Origin: Melghirimyces thermohalophilus
Lineage (GTDB): Bacteria; Bacillota; Bacilli; Thermoactinomycetales; DSM-45169
DNA length: 64,000 bases
Direction of reading: 5' to 3'
Assembly (NCBI RefSeq): GCF_900102685.1
Contig: NZ_FMZA01000005.1
Location: 1 to 64,000 of the forward strand
In this document: in pieces, positions 1 through 8,261 of the stretch
Numbering within the stretch: the first letter of the stretch is position 1
Layout of the letters: each line of letters starts with the position of its first letter
Notes under the pieces: model-generated
Database searches by the model: none
What the model saw: only the letters and a program-made list of their open reading frames with translations
Told to the model about the DNA's origin: nothing
Position numbers and translations under genes: made by a program

Positions 1-269
1 AACCACTTTTTTAAGACATCGTTCTCCAATTCCAGCTGACGGACATATTCATCCTTTTGCAGTGGCCTCTTTCGCCCTCCCCGGCGGTCTTGTAGCCCTT
101 CGGATCCTTTTAACTTATATTGACGCAACCAGACCTTCAAGCGGCTCACGTCATGGATCCCCAACCTTTCGGCTACCTCCCGTTTGGTTACACCCTGCAG
201 TCTCATTTGAACGGCTTGCATCTTCAGTGAAAAGGGATAATGCCTGAACTTCTGTCCTTTTTTCGCCAT
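1..269 (-). CDS. IS3-family transposase OrfA (N-terminal part, runs off the edge)
   Basis: The translation begins MAKKGQKFRHYPFSLKMQAV and continues through a helix-turn-helix (VTKREVAERLGIHDVSRLKVW) to a basic RRGGRKRP stretch and a LELENDVLKKW coiled-coil start. This is the usual order of an IS150/IS3-type OrfA, the DNA-binding half of the transposase made with OrfB by programmed frameshifting. The start ATG at 269 is the first codon inside the element end. About 89 residues are visible. OrfB and the shift site lie outside the window. Confidence 0.8.
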   Translation of the reverse strand, partial: MAKKGQKFRHYPFSLKMQAVQMRLQGVTKREVAERLGIHDVSRLKVWLRQYKLKGSEGLQDRRGGRKRPLQKDEYVRQLELENDVLKKW

Positions 270-337
270 GAAAACACCCCTTAAAAGTAGTTCCGTTCAC
301 AGGGGGTTTTTCCTGTGTCTACTTTAAGGGGTGCACA
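1..337 (-). mobile_element. IS3-family insertion sequence, partial (one end)
   Basis: The element enters from the left edge and ends near 335-337, where the minus strand begins TGTGCACCCCTTAAAG, a TG-type terminus as expected for IS3-family ends. Inside the end, CTTAAAGTAG (319-328) and CTACTTTTAAG (280-290) face each other around ACAGG/CCTGT, so the segment between terminus and orfA can fold into a hairpin. Such structures can shield a transposase gene from outside transcription. Only this end and orfA are in the window, so the element's length, target duplication and integrity cannot be judged. Confidence 0.75.
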
Positions 338-370
338 TCACGGCAGAAAGCCGGGGGTTTTCCATTAATG

Positions 371-420
371 AAAAAACCCGCCGTAAACCTTCCCGAAGGG
401 GAAGTCTACGGCGGGTTTTT
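371..420. terminator. Bidirectional intrinsic terminator
   Basis: AAAAACCCGCCGTA pairs with TACGGCGGGTTTTT around an inner CTTCCC/GGGGAAG stem. A-tracts and T-tracts flank both sides, so it can end the small minus-strand gene at 467-604 and also block transcription from the IS side. Confidence 0.85.
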
Positions 421-466
421 GTATGCCAACATTGCTTTGTTGGATGATCGGATGCTCATCACCTCA

Positions 467-604
467 TCATTGAAGTTTGTTGTCTGTAGATGCTTGGCTC
501 AGCCGCTTGCCTCGCTTCTTCTTTTTGAGAAGAAAGTGGGGGATGATCCCGGCAGGTACGGGAAATTCCTCGCGAACTTGGTTGGCCGCCTGCTGTTTTT
601 TCAT
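467..604 (-). CDS. Hypothetical small protein, 45 aa
   Basis: A short frame reads MKKQQAANQVREEFPVPAGI, then IPHFLLKKKKRGKRLSQAS to the stop. It has a near-perfect ribosome binding site (AAAGGAGGGAT, about 7 nt upstream) and a strong terminator about 45 bases after the stop, so it looks like a complete single-gene unit. The product is basic, with a KKKKRGKR cluster, and has no membrane segment or signal. I do not recognise a family. A GAGTA dyad lies in the presumed promoter. A chance ORF is possible because of its length. Confidence 0.55.
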   Translation of the reverse strand: MKKQQAANQVREEFPVPAGIIPHFLLKKKKRGKRLSQASTDNKLQ

Positions 605-632
605 GGTTATCCCTCCTTTATGGTGATATAGG

Positions 633-662
633 GAGTAAATATACTCTAATTTAAAGATACTC
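633..662. promoter_or_regulatory. GAGTA/TACTC dyad, candidate operator
   Basis: GAGTA (633-637) and TACTC (642-646) form an inverted repeat with a 4-base AT spacer. A further GATACTC half-site follows at 656-662. The repeats lie about 30-60 bases upstream of the start of the 45-aa gene, where a promoter would be expected. A TTGACA-like hexamer occurs on the minus strand at 674-679. The regulator is unknown. Confidence 0.3.
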
Positions 663-860
663 CGTTTTATACGGATGTCAATAGGTTATATGGCATTAAA
701 CAGTATATAATAACGAAAGAGAAGGTGTGACGCCTTTTTTCCAGGTTGGCTTTTTTGCGTAATTTTTTCCATATGCACCTGCTAAGAATGGCATTACTGG
801 TAGGGTGTATCAAACCGTGGTAGAATATGCGCAAACATCGGTTTGGAAAGGGGATGCAGG

Positions 861-1253
861 ATGGAGACATCGATTACCATCGAAGTACGCCCGACAGAGA
901 TCGACGTGATGGGTCATGTAAATAACGCAAAATATTTGGAGTACATGGAATGGGGACGGGAAGACTGGTACAATCGGGCAAACCTTTCCTTTGACCGATT
1001 TACGGAGATGAATGTGGGGACGGTGACCGTCAATATCAATATCAATTATCGAAAAGAAGCTCGGCAGGGAGAACAGCTGACGATCAAAACCCGCCCCTTG
1101 CGGAAGGGGCGGAGCAGTTATGTGCTGGAGCATGTGATTGAAAATGAGCAAGGGGATCGTGTGGCCGATGCGGAGGTGGTCAGTGTGACCATCGATCTGA
1201 AGGAGAGGCGGAGCGTTCCTATGCCTGAAGAGTTGGCCCGGCAATTTTCCTGA
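861..1253 (+). CDS. Acyl-CoA thioesterase, hotdog fold (YbgC/FadM type)
   Basis: A 130-aa hotdog-fold protein. The N-terminal block RPTEIDVMGHVNNAKYLEYM matches the 4HBT/YbgC family, in which the Asp of the D-x-x-GHVNN motif is the catalytic residue. These enzymes hydrolyse acyl-CoA thioesters; the substrate cannot be read from sequence. I start at ATG 861, which has AAAGGGG about 8 nt upstream, rather than an in-frame TTG at 843 without a site. A second, distinct thioesterase of the same superfamily lies at 60968-61372. Confidence 0.85.
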   Translation: METSITIEVRPTEIDVMGHVNNAKYLEYMEWGREDWYNRANLSFDRFTEMNVGTVTVNININYRKEARQGEQLTIKTRPLRKGRSSYVLEHVIENEQGDRVADAEVVSVTIDLKERRSVPMPEELARQFS

Positions 1254-1255
1254 CC

Positions 1256-1284
1256 AAAAAACCGCCCCATTCGGCGGTTTTTCT
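1256..1284. terminator. Bidirectional intrinsic terminator
   Basis: AAAAAACCGCC and GGCGGTTTTT pair around CCATTC. It sits between the convergent thioesterase and DUF1128 genes and can serve both. Confidence 0.85.
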
Positions 1285-1293
1285 TCATTCCCC

Positions 1294-1518
1294 TTATTTT
1301 CGGAGGTCCCCCAATTCCTGCAGAATCCCTTCCAGCTCCATCATGGTGAGTGAACCCTGTTTCTTTTCCACCATTTCATAAATCTCCTGCACATCTTCGT
1401 AAACGTCCATGGGGTAATCTTCCGGGCGGATGATGGCGGCGTTTACCAGGTTGAGCCTGTCTTTGATCTCATTAATCATAAAGGTCAGATTTTCCCGGCT
1501 CGGTTGATCCAGATTCAT
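1294..1518 (-). CDS. DUF1128 family protein (YfkK-like)
   Basis: A 74-aa, mostly helical acidic protein with the DUF1128 pattern: an N-terminal NLTFMINEIKDRLNLVNAAI, a central YEDVQEIYEMV and a C-terminal ELEGILQELGDLRK. The family (B. subtilis YfkK) is short and widespread in Bacillales; its function is unknown. Length and both conserved ends are intact. A GAGGAGG-type site precedes the ATG. It is a single gene converging on the upstream thioesterase. Confidence 0.88.
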   Translation of the reverse strand: MNLDQPSRENLTFMINEIKDRLNLVNAAIIRPEDYPMDVYEDVQEIYEMVEKKQGSLTMMELEGILQELGDLRK

Positions 1519-1656
1519 CGTATCCTCCTCTCTGACCGCGGTCTTCGCTGATCAGAATCCGGTTTCAGTGTGAGAAGAGAAGCTCCCATATCTCATTCAT
1601 GATGCTACATTCAACCAGGGACCAAAATCAAGCCTATAGAAAAAGGAGGGAAAAAA

Positions 1657-2067
1657 GTGACTTCTGATCCGGATCGCCGGTTTTCTCCCCTGTTTATCCG
1701 ATTTCTTTATCATTTTAACGTGGATCGGGATTACTTTGAATGTCATGAGGTGTTGGAGGAACTGTGGATGGAGGAAGGACGGGAGCTGTTGTACCAGGGG
1801 TTGTTGCAGGTAGCTGTCGCTTTGTACCATCATCGCAACGGCAATGTAAACGGTGCCCGCAAACTGTTTCAACGGGCTCTCGATAAACTGAGCCCTTATC
1901 CCGATGATGCGTTGGGCATTGATTTGGCCCGTCTTCAGCGGGATGCGGAATACTATCTGAGACGGCTGAAGAGTGAGGTCCCCTCCTCCTTTCTCGATTT
2001 GAATATTCGGATCCTCGACCCCCGCCTGCAAAAGCGTGTGAGGGAGATGGACAGGGGGGGAAGATAA
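1657..2067 (+). CDS. DUF309 domain protein (YpuF-like)
   Basis: 136 aa, starting at GTG 1657 behind AAAGGAGGGA. The DUF309 core is visible as FNVDRDYFECHEVLEELWM followed by LYQGLLQVAVALYHHRNGN, with the conserved acidic and histidine residues of the family intact. Members are small all-helical proteins of unknown biochemical role. The gene points the same way as tatD about 100 bases downstream, so co-transcription is possible but not shown. Confidence 0.87.
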   Translation: MTSDPDRRFSPLFIRFLYHFNVDRDYFECHEVLEELWMEEGRELLYQGLLQVAVALYHHRNGNVNGARKLFQRALDKLSPYPDDALGIDLARLQRDAEYYLRRLKSEVPSSFLDLNIRILDPRLQKRVREMDRGGR

Positions 2068-2165
2068 GAGAGAGGGATTGATAATTGATCATTTGACCGG
2101 GAGGGGAGCACCGTCTGTTGACCGACTGAATGGAAGGCCTTTATGAATGAAGGAGGGAAAGATGG

Positions 2166-2957
2166 ATGCACACTGTTCGTTTAGTAGATACCCATGTACA
2201 CTGGGACCGGCTTCCGGAAGATAAGCTGGATAGCATGGTGGATCGGGCGCGAAAAGCGGGAGTGGTCGGCGCCGTAGCTGTAGGTACGGATGCCGCTTCC
2301 TGTACGGATCTACTCCAGATGAAAAGACGATATTCCGATTTTCTGCAGATCGCCTTAGGCTATCATCCGGAGCAAAAAGTGAACTGGGGCGAGGTGAACG
2401 GGGTGCTCCAACAGATTCGGGCCCGCCGGAATCAGATCTGTGCCGTAGGCGAAGTGGGACTTCCCTGGTATACATTGTCCCCAACGGAGCGGACAGCGCC
2501 ACCTAACCCGGAGCACAAGGGAGTATTGGAACGATTTTTGCAAATCGCGGTGGAATTGGATGTGCCGGTGATCCTGCATGCGGTTCATGACAGCGCGGAG
2601 GCCGTTTTTCGCCTGCTTCAGGCCCACAGCGTGAGACAAGCGGTTTTTCACTGGCTGAAAGCACCGGAACAGGTGGTAGATGAGATTGTAGGTGCTGGAT
2701 ACATGATCTCAGTCACACCGGAAGTGTGTTATCGGAAGCGGGATCGGGAGTTAGTCAAACGGATTCCGTTATCTTCGCTGCTGTTGGAAACGGACGCCCC
2801 TTGGCCCCATGGGGGGCCCTTCCGCAATCGGCCAGCCGAGCCGGCTTGGGTGGAGCGTACGGCGGAAGCGGTCTCCCAAGTAAAAGGGATCTCCCTGTTG
2901 CAAGTGGCTAAACAGACGACCGCCAATGCGGAGCGGCTGTTCAACCGATCTTTTTGA
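2166..2957 (+). CDS. TatD-family metal-dependent hydrolase/DNase
   Basis: 263 aa with the ordered TatD signatures of a metal-dependent TIM barrel: DTHVHWDR near the N terminus (first metal pair), GYHPEQ, AVGEVGLPWY, ILHAVHDS, VFHWLKAP and LLETDAPWP near the C terminus (last ligand Asp). TatD proteins are Mg-dependent deoxyribonucleases or hydrolases; the substrate here is unproven. ATG 2166 is chosen over ATG 2162 because only it opens this frame; GGAGGGA lies just upstream. The end overlaps the upstream part of the DUF2203 frame, suggesting coupling. Confidence 0.88.
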   Translation: MHTVRLVDTHVHWDRLPEDKLDSMVDRARKAGVVGAVAVGTDAASCTDLLQMKRRYSDFLQIALGYHPEQKVNWGEVNGVLQQIRARRNQICAVGEVGLPWYTLSPTERTAPPNPEHKGVLERFLQIAVELDVPVILHAVHDSAEAVFRLLQAHSVRQAVFHWLKAPEQVVDEIVGAGYMISVTPEVCYRKRDRELVKRIPLSSLLLETDAPWPHGGPFRNRPAEPAWVERTAEAVSQVKGISLLQVAKQTTANAERLFNRSF

Positions 2958-2971
2958 GACAGGTGATTCAA

Positions 2972-3397
2972 ATGGAAAAGGAGAAAAAATATTTTACCGT
3001 GGCCGAGGCGAATCGAATGCTTCCTCAGCTGAGAAAGCATTTGGATGGACTTCACTCACTACGTCGCCAATTTGAGAAAAAATATCGGGAACTGAAAGCT
3101 CAGCGGACTCGCATCGGCGGGGGTGCTGATGGGGAAGATTCCTATTTCACATTGGAGGCGGAGCTGGAATTTGTCAACATCCAGGTCCGAGCGATGATCG
3201 ACGGAATGAATCGGACCGGTGTTCAGATAAAGGAGATCAAGGGCGGGAGGGTGCTATTTCCTGCTCTGCGACAGGGAGAAGAGGTGCTTCTCTGTTGGAC
3301 AGCCGATGAAGAAGAAGTGCGGTACTGGTATTACCCTTGGGAAGCGTTTTGCGACCGCAAAGAAGTGGATGGGGCCTTTGAGAGAGACACGCCCTGA
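2972..3397 (+). CDS. DUF2203 family protein
   Basis: 141 aa. The family's opening KYFTVAEANRMLPQLRKHLD is followed by a long coiled region and the C-terminal block LCWTADEEEVRYWY, typical of DUF2203. Function is unknown; the family is soluble and often near metabolic genes. I start at ATG 2972 (AGGTG 5 nt upstream), which puts the conserved KYFTV six residues in, rather than at TTG or GTG codons further up. It follows tatD by 14 bases and probably shares its transcript. Confidence 0.85.
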   Translation: MEKEKKYFTVAEANRMLPQLRKHLDGLHSLRRQFEKKYRELKAQRTRIGGGADGEDSYFTLEAELEFVNIQVRAMIDGMNRTGVQIKEIKGGRVLFPALRQGEEVLLCWTADEEEVRYWYYPWEAFCDRKEVDGAFERDTP

Positions 3398-3440
3398 ACC
3401 ACACCTTCTTTTCCGACAACATAAAACACGGTGTCTTTTA

Positions 3441-4013
3441 TCATCGCGCTTTTGTCATCAGGAGGTATTTGATCAGTGCGAGGCATTCCCGACACTTGTG
3501 GTAAGGCATCCATAAGGTGCGGCTGTGGACCGGTGCAGGCGCCACTGAAAGACCGACGTCACGGGCACAGCGGAGGGCTCGAAACATGTGATAATCATGG
3601 GTGACCAGGTAGACGGTCCCGATCCCCCGAGCTTTAACGATGTCCCGGGTATGGGACAGGTTTTCCATCGTATTGGATGAATGAGGTTCCAATAGGAGGG
3701 CGGACTTCGGCACCCCGCGGGCTTGCAGATAATCCTGCATCACTTCCGTTTCGCTCACCTGCTTTCCCCGTGGACTCCCTCCCGACAGGATCAACAGAGG
3801 GGTGATTCCTTTCCGGTAGAGGCTCAGGCCATGCTCCATCCGCTCGATCAGAGCGGGGCTGGCTCTGTTACCGGAAAGAGAAGCCCCGAGAATGATTGCC
3901 CCCTCCCTTTGGATCGATGGCGTCTCTCTGTTCCGGTAGGCGGAAACGGAACCCCACAACCAGAAGCTGCCAGTGATGGCAGCAACGCAGATAAGGATGG
4001 CTATCCAGTGCAT
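3441..4013 (-). CDS. DUF218 / YdcF-like membrane-anchored protein
   Basis: 190 aa with one N-terminal membrane segment (about residues 3-22) and a DUF218 domain: AIILGASLSG, ILSGGSPRGKQVSETEVMQDYL, EPHSSNTMENL and YLVTHDYHMFRAL. The SanA/ElyC/YdcF superfamily includes envelope-related proteins of uncertain chemistry. It starts 3 bases after the stop of the HesB-like gene, so the two form an operon. The link between an Fe-S scaffold fold and a DUF218 protein is not obvious. Confidence 0.85.
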   Translation of the reverse strand: MHWIAILICVAAITGSFWLWGSVSAYRNRETPSIQREGAIILGASLSGNRASPALIERMEHGLSLYRKGITPLLILSGGSPRGKQVSETEVMQDYLQARGVPKSALLLEPHSSNTMENLSHTRDIVKARGIGTVYLVTHDYHMFRALRCARDVGLSVAPAPVHSRTLWMPYHKCRECLALIKYLLMTKAR

Positions 4014-4016
4014 GGA

Positions 4017-4364
4017 TCACTCTCTCGCCTCCTGGCGGCAAAAACCGTCTGTGTCAGGAGCAGGGCAATCATCTGAGAGGAGAGGATCCGGGTGAAAGAT
4101 GGAAAATTTGTGAGTTTCCCGGTTCCAGTCAATCACGATGCCGTCCAGCCAGTCTTTTTCTTCCGTTGAATAACTGAAACGAATGCCTTTGGTTTCTGTA
4201 GTGAAAAAACCAGGGCGCACCTCGGTCAGCTCCAGCGCAAAGGAAGGGGTGCCGCATCCGGTGGTGAGAGGAACCAATCGTACACTCAGCTTGTCCTGGT
4301 CTGGCTCTTCCAGTAACAGCGCGTGAAGTCGTGCTGCTGCCTGGTTACTGATCCGGATATTCAC
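4017..4364 (-). CDS. HesB/IscA-like iron-sulfur biosynthesis domain protein
   Basis: 115 aa with the HesB-like fold: N-terminal NIRISNQAAARLHALLLEE, a loop TTGCGTPSFALEL carrying one cysteine, and a late cysteine in SDDCPAPDTDG. Canonical A-type carriers have a Cys-x-Cys tail, which is absent, so this resembles the YqkB-type branch of unknown role. GGAGGAAAT precedes the ATG. A weak promoter (TATAGT) may lie near 4400 on the minus strand. Fe-S transfer should not be assumed. Confidence 0.75.
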   Translation of the reverse strand: MNIRISNQAAARLHALLLEEPDQDKLSVRLVPLTTGCGTPSFALELTEVRPGFFTTETKGIRFSYSTEEKDWLDGIVIDWNRETHKFSIFHPDPLLSDDCPAPDTDGFCRQEARE

Positions 4365-4739
4365 CTGTATTTCCTCCCTATCTTACAGATCCTTGGCAAT
4401 ATCCATAACTATAACAGATCTTTTATTTCCGCAAAAGAAGCACCAGTGACCCGAAAGGGTCTTTTTTTTGGTTTCTCAAACATTTCCTGGGATGTGTCGA
4501 AAACGTGGAGGATTGCTGACAGGTTCGTTACTGACTGGTGAAACTTTTATCAATATCGATGGCAGAAGACGTCAACGATCGGTCCGTTTGCTACGATAAA
4601 AGTGATAAAACGCACACATAAACGTGATGTATTGCACATTTAACAAGTGATCGCCCGCCGGGATGCGTGGACATCGTGACCTGGCACCTACTGAAATACA
4701 CGTTTTCCTATGACATCACGATCGAGGGAGGGGATGGGG
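4365..4739. other. Intergenic leader between divergent HesB-like gene and qoxA
   Basis: About 375 bases without a gene. GACCC-GAAA-GGGTC followed by eight T's (4449-4471) resembles a plus-strand terminator although no plus-strand gene precedes it. ACTTTTATC (4543-4551) is an exact inverted copy of GATAAAAGT (4595-4603), 43 bases apart, in the presumed qoxA leader. I see no clear sigma-A promoter or named regulator site. Confidence 0.4.
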
Positions 4740-5630
4740 ATGGAACCGTTCCTGAAAGGGCGATGGAAATGGCTGACTGTCGTCGGCATGCTGATGTTTT
4801 TTCTCACCGGCTGCAGCAGCAATATCAAGGCTGGGGTACTGAATCCCCAGGGGCCAGTGGCCCAAAAACAGTACGACCTGATCATGTGGTCCATCATCTT
4901 GATGTCGGTGATCCTGGTGGTCGTATTTACCCTATTTGTGGTGATTCTGATCAAGTACCGGGCGCGCCCGGAAAATGAAGGGTATGAGCCGCCGGATCAA
5001 GAGGGCAATCGACTTCTTGAAGTGGTTTGGACCATGATTCCGGTCATTATCGTGATCGCATTGGCCGTTCCGACAGTGACCACCACCTTTGATCTCGAGA
5101 AGTCTCCCAGCCCGGATAAGGAGCCGATCACCATTGAAGCGGAGTCGGCTCAGTGGAAATGGATTTTTAAATATCCGGTGCAGGGGATCGAGACGGTGAA
5201 CTACGTAAAAATCCCTGCCAACGTGCCGGTTCGATTCCAGTTGGAATCCCATGATGCGATGAACTCCTTCTGGGTGCCGGAGTTGGGAGGACAGGAATAT
5301 ACCATGGCCAAGATGCCGATGTATCTCTGGCTGGAAGCGGATAAACCAGGCACTTACCTAGGCCGAGGGGCGAACTTTACCGGTAGGGACTTTGCAAAGA
5401 TGGAATTTACTGTGGAAGCGGAGAAGCCTTCCGATTTTGACGACTGGGTGAAGCAGGTGAAAGAGACGGCTCCCGCCCAGTCAAAAGAAGAGTTTGAGAA
5501 GCTGTTGGAGCCGGGCACAGTGGGACGGATGACGTTCTCCTCTTATCCGGAAGATGAGAAGAAGGATTCATCCGATCATGGACACGGGCACGGATCATCC
5601 AAAGAACATCATGAGTCTAACTCCCATTGA
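4740..5630 (+). CDS. qoxA: Cytochrome aa3 quinol oxidase subunit II
   Basis: 296 aa lipoprotein (lipobox LTGC near residue 20) with two membrane segments and a C-terminal cupredoxin domain. The region that would hold the CuA ligands Cys-x3-Cys reads ANFTGRDFAKMEFTV, without cysteines. This is diagnostic of quinol oxidases (QoxA) rather than cytochrome c oxidases (CtaC). PGTVGRMTFSSYPED near the end matches QoxA. The tail is rich in His, Asp and Ser. ATG 4740 is preferred over ATG 4710 and 4734 because GAGGGAGGGG sits 6 nt before it. First gene of a four-gene operon. Confidence 0.93.
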   Translation: MEPFLKGRWKWLTVVGMLMFFLTGCSSNIKAGVLNPQGPVAQKQYDLIMWSIILMSVILVVVFTLFVVILIKYRARPENEGYEPPDQEGNRLLEVVWTMIPVIIVIALAVPTVTTTFDLEKSPSPDKEPITIEAESAQWKWIFKYPVQGIETVNYVKIPANVPVRFQLESHDAMNSFWVPELGGQEYTMAKMPMYLWLEADKPGTYLGRGANFTGRDFAKMEFTVEAEKPSDFDDWVKQVKETAPAQSKEEFEKLLEPGTVGRMTFSSYPEDEKKDSSDHGHGHGSSKEHHESNSH

Positions 5631-5650
5631 GCGAAAAGGAGGTCGGAGCC

Positions 5651-7654
5651 GTGGACCTGTTTGATATGAAGATGCCGGATCAATTGATCGTCTGGGGTAA
5701 CCCTTTGATCAACGGGGCGTGGATATCCATTATCCTCGTCACCCTCGGCATCGTCTTCGTCCTCACGAAATATAAAAAATGGCGGTGGCTGTGGGACGAA
5801 TGGCTGACCACCGTCGATCATAAGAAAATCGGGATTATGTATATTGTGTCCGCGCTGCTGATGCTGTTTCGAGGAGGCGTGGACGCGCTCCTGATGCGGA
5901 TACAGTTGGCGCTGCCCAACTTGGAATTTTTGGATGCCCAGCATTACAACGAGATATTCACCACTCACGGTACGGTGATGATTATCTTTATGGCGATGCC
6001 CTTTCTGATCGGGCTGATGAACGTGGCTGTCCCGCTTCAGATTGGGGCGCGGGATGTGGCTTTTCCCACCTTAAACGCCATCAGTTTTTGGCTGTTTTTT
6101 GCCGGGGCGCTGTTGTTTAACCTCTCCTTTGTGATCGGGGGTTCCCCCGACGCGGGTTGGACCAACTATGTGCCTCTGGCCGGTGAAGAGTTAACTCCGG
6201 GTATCGGGATCAACTACTATCTGTGGGGCTTGCAGATCTCCGGGATCGGGACTCTGGCTACAGGGATCAACTTCCTGGTCACCATTCTCAAGATGCGCGC
6301 GCCGGGGATGACCCTGATGCGGATGCCGATGTTCACCTGGTCTACTTTGATCACATCGGTGATCATCGTCTTCGCTTTCCCGGTGTTGACGGTGGCCTTG
6401 GCCCTGCTCACCTTTGATCGCCTGTTGGGGGCTCACTTTTTCACCATCGATGGTGGCGGCATGCCGATGATGTGGGCCAACCTTTTCTGGATTTGGGGAC
6501 ACCCCGAAGTGTATATCGTGATTTTGCCCGCCTTCGGGATCTTCTCGGAAGTGATTAGCACCTTCGCCCGCAAACGTCTCTTCGGCTATTCGGCGATGGT
6601 GGTGTCGATCGTGGCCATTTCGGCACTCAGCTTCCTCGTCTGGGTTCACCACTTCTTCACCATGGGGAACGGTCCCTGGATCAACTCCGTGTTTTCGATC
6701 ACGACGATGGCGATCGCCATCCCCACCGGGGTGAAGGTGTTTAACTGGTTGTTTACCATGTACAAAGGGCGTATCGAGTTTACAACCCCGATGCTCTGGT
6801 CCCTGGCTTTTATCCCCAACTTTATTATCGGTGGGGTGACCGGGGTGATGCTGGCATCCGCCCCTGCGGATTATCAATACCACAACAGTTACTTCTTGAT
6901 CAGTCACTTCCACTATGTGCTGATCGGCGGAACCGTCTTCGGCTGTCTGGCCGGCCTGTATTACTGGTGGCCCAAGATGTTCGGGTTTAAAATCAACGAA
7001 CGGATCTCCAAGTGGGCTTTCTGGGTGTTTGTGATCGGCTTTAACATGACCTTCATCCCAATGTATCTGGTCGGTCTGAAGGGGATGCCGCGGCGGATTT
7101 ACACCTACCGAGAAGGTCTCGGTTGGACAGGCTTAAACTTCATCGAAACCGTCGGTACCTTTGTCATGGGAGCCGGTTTCGTCCTGCTGGTGTGGGCGAT
7201 CATTTACAGCATCCGTCACGCGAAACGGGATTATGAGAGCGATCCATGGAACGGACGCACCCTCGAATGGGCGATTGCTTCGCCGCCTCCCCATTACAAC
7301 TTTGCCCGTGTCCCCCGTATAACCGGTCAGGATCCACTGTGGCGGGCCAAGAAGAAAGGGGAGACCATCTTCGAGGAGAAGACACCCTTAAAGCCGATCC
7401 ATATGCCTAACCACACTGGTATACCGGCGGTGATGGCCGGATTCTGGTTTGTTGCTGGATTCGGGTTTGTCTTCGAGTGGATCCCAGTCGGCCTTGCAGG
7501 CATTCTGGGAGTTCTTCTCTGCATGATGTGGCGCTCCCTCACTGATTACCACGACCACCATGAAGTGCCGGTAACAGAGCTCCGGGATGCAGCAGCGGAG
7601 GAAATCAAAAATGCCGGCGGAAGAAGCGCGAGGGGGGTCGTAAACGATGGCTGA
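5651..7654 (+). CDS. qoxB: Cytochrome aa3 quinol oxidase subunit I
   Basis: 667 aa polytopic heme-copper oxidase subunit, oxidising menaquinol and reducing O2 while pumping protons. From the chosen start: THGT (His about 106, heme a), GHPEVY (His 284 CuB ligand, Tyr 288 cross-link), VHHFF (His 333-334, CuB) and SHFHYV (His 419 and 421, hemes). GTG 5651 has AAAGGAGGT 7 nt upstream; the in-frame TTG at 5627 overlaps qoxA and lacks a site. Length fits QoxB. Confidence 0.94.
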   Translation: MDLFDMKMPDQLIVWGNPLINGAWISIILVTLGIVFVLTKYKKWRWLWDEWLTTVDHKKIGIMYIVSALLMLFRGGVDALLMRIQLALPNLEFLDAQHYNEIFTTHGTVMIIFMAMPFLIGLMNVAVPLQIGARDVAFPTLNAISFWLFFAGALLFNLSFVIGGSPDAGWTNYVPLAGEELTPGIGINYYLWGLQISGIGTLATGINFLVTILKMRAPGMTLMRMPMFTWSTLITSVIIVFAFPVLTVALALLTFDRLLGAHFFTIDGGGMPMMWANLFWIWGHPEVYIVILPAFGIFSEVISTFARKRLFGYSAMVVSIVAISALSFLVWVHHFFTMGNGPWINSVFSITTMAIAIPTGVKVFNWLFTMYKGRIEFTTPMLWSLAFIPNFIIGGVTGVMLASAPADYQYHNSYFLISHFHYVLIGGTVFGCLAGLYYWWPKMFGFKINERISKWAFWVFVIGFNMTFIPMYLVGLKGMPRRIYTYREGLGWTGLNFIETVGTFVMGAGFVLLVWAIIYSIRHAKRDYESDPWNGRTLEWAIASPPPHYNFARVPRITGQDPLWRAKKKGETIFEEKTPLKPIHMPNHTGIPAVMAGFWFVAGFGFVFEWIPVGLAGILGVLLCMMWRSLTDYHDHHEVPVTELRDAAAEEIKNAGGRSARGVVNDG

Positions 7655-8261
7655 ATTGGATCAAAAGGTCAATCTGCCCGATTTTCCCGAGTACCAAACC
7701 GAGGATGGCCGGCTGAAAATTTTCGGGTTTTGGGTGTTCCTGGCGGCGGAGGTGGTTCTGTTTTCCACCCTGTTTGCCACCTACCTAGTTTTTAAGGATC
7801 AGACCGCCGGTGGGCCGACAGCGAAGGATTTGTTTGAGGTTAAGGAGTTTATGGCGGAAACCTTAATCTTGTTGACCTCCAGCTTTACCTGCGGTTTGGC
7901 CACACTGAAGATGCGGTTGGGCCAAAAGAAAGGCGTCCTGATGTGGATGGGACTCACCCTCCTTCTCGGGCTCGGTTTTATGGTCATGGAGATCGGAGAA
8001 TTTATCAAATATGTAGGCGAGGGCGCCACCATCGGCACCAGCGCCTTCCTCTCCGCGTTCTACGTGCTGCTGAGTACCCACGGCGTCCACGTCTCACTCG
8101 GGATATTGTGGGTCTCCCTGCTCCTCATCCAGGTGGTGAAACGGGGACTGACCCCGATCACTTCTCGCAAACTGTTTATCGCCGGTTTGTACTGGCACTT
8201 CCTCGATGTCGTCTGGATCTTCGTCTTTACAGCAGTCTACTTGACGGGGTTGGTGAGCTAA
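7647..8261 (+). CDS. qoxC: Cytochrome aa3 quinol oxidase subunit III
   Basis: 204 aa with about five membrane segments. FGFWVFLAAEVVLFSTLFATYLVF opens the subunit III fold, and THGVHVSLGILW and YWHFLDVVWIFVF are the standard late motifs; the second ends the family in quinol oxidases. The gene overlaps qoxB by 8 bases, implying translational coupling, with GAGGGGGG upstream of the ATG. Confidence 0.93.
   Translation: MAELDQKVNLPDFPEYQTEDGRLKIFGFWVFLAAEVVLFSTLFATYLVFKDQTAGGPTAKDLFEVKEFMAETLILLTSSFTCGLATLKMRLGQKKGVLMWMGLTLLLGLGFMVMEIGEFIKYVGEGATIGTSAFLSAFYVLLSTHGVHVSLGILWVSLLLIQVVKRGLTPITSRKLFIAGLYWHFLDVVWIFVFTAVYLTGLVS

Noticed and set aside
6191-6913. Minus-strand frame of 240 codons within qoxB
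   Set aside because: Antisense to conserved heme-ligand regions of subunit I; the predicted product is low-complexity and has no start signal.
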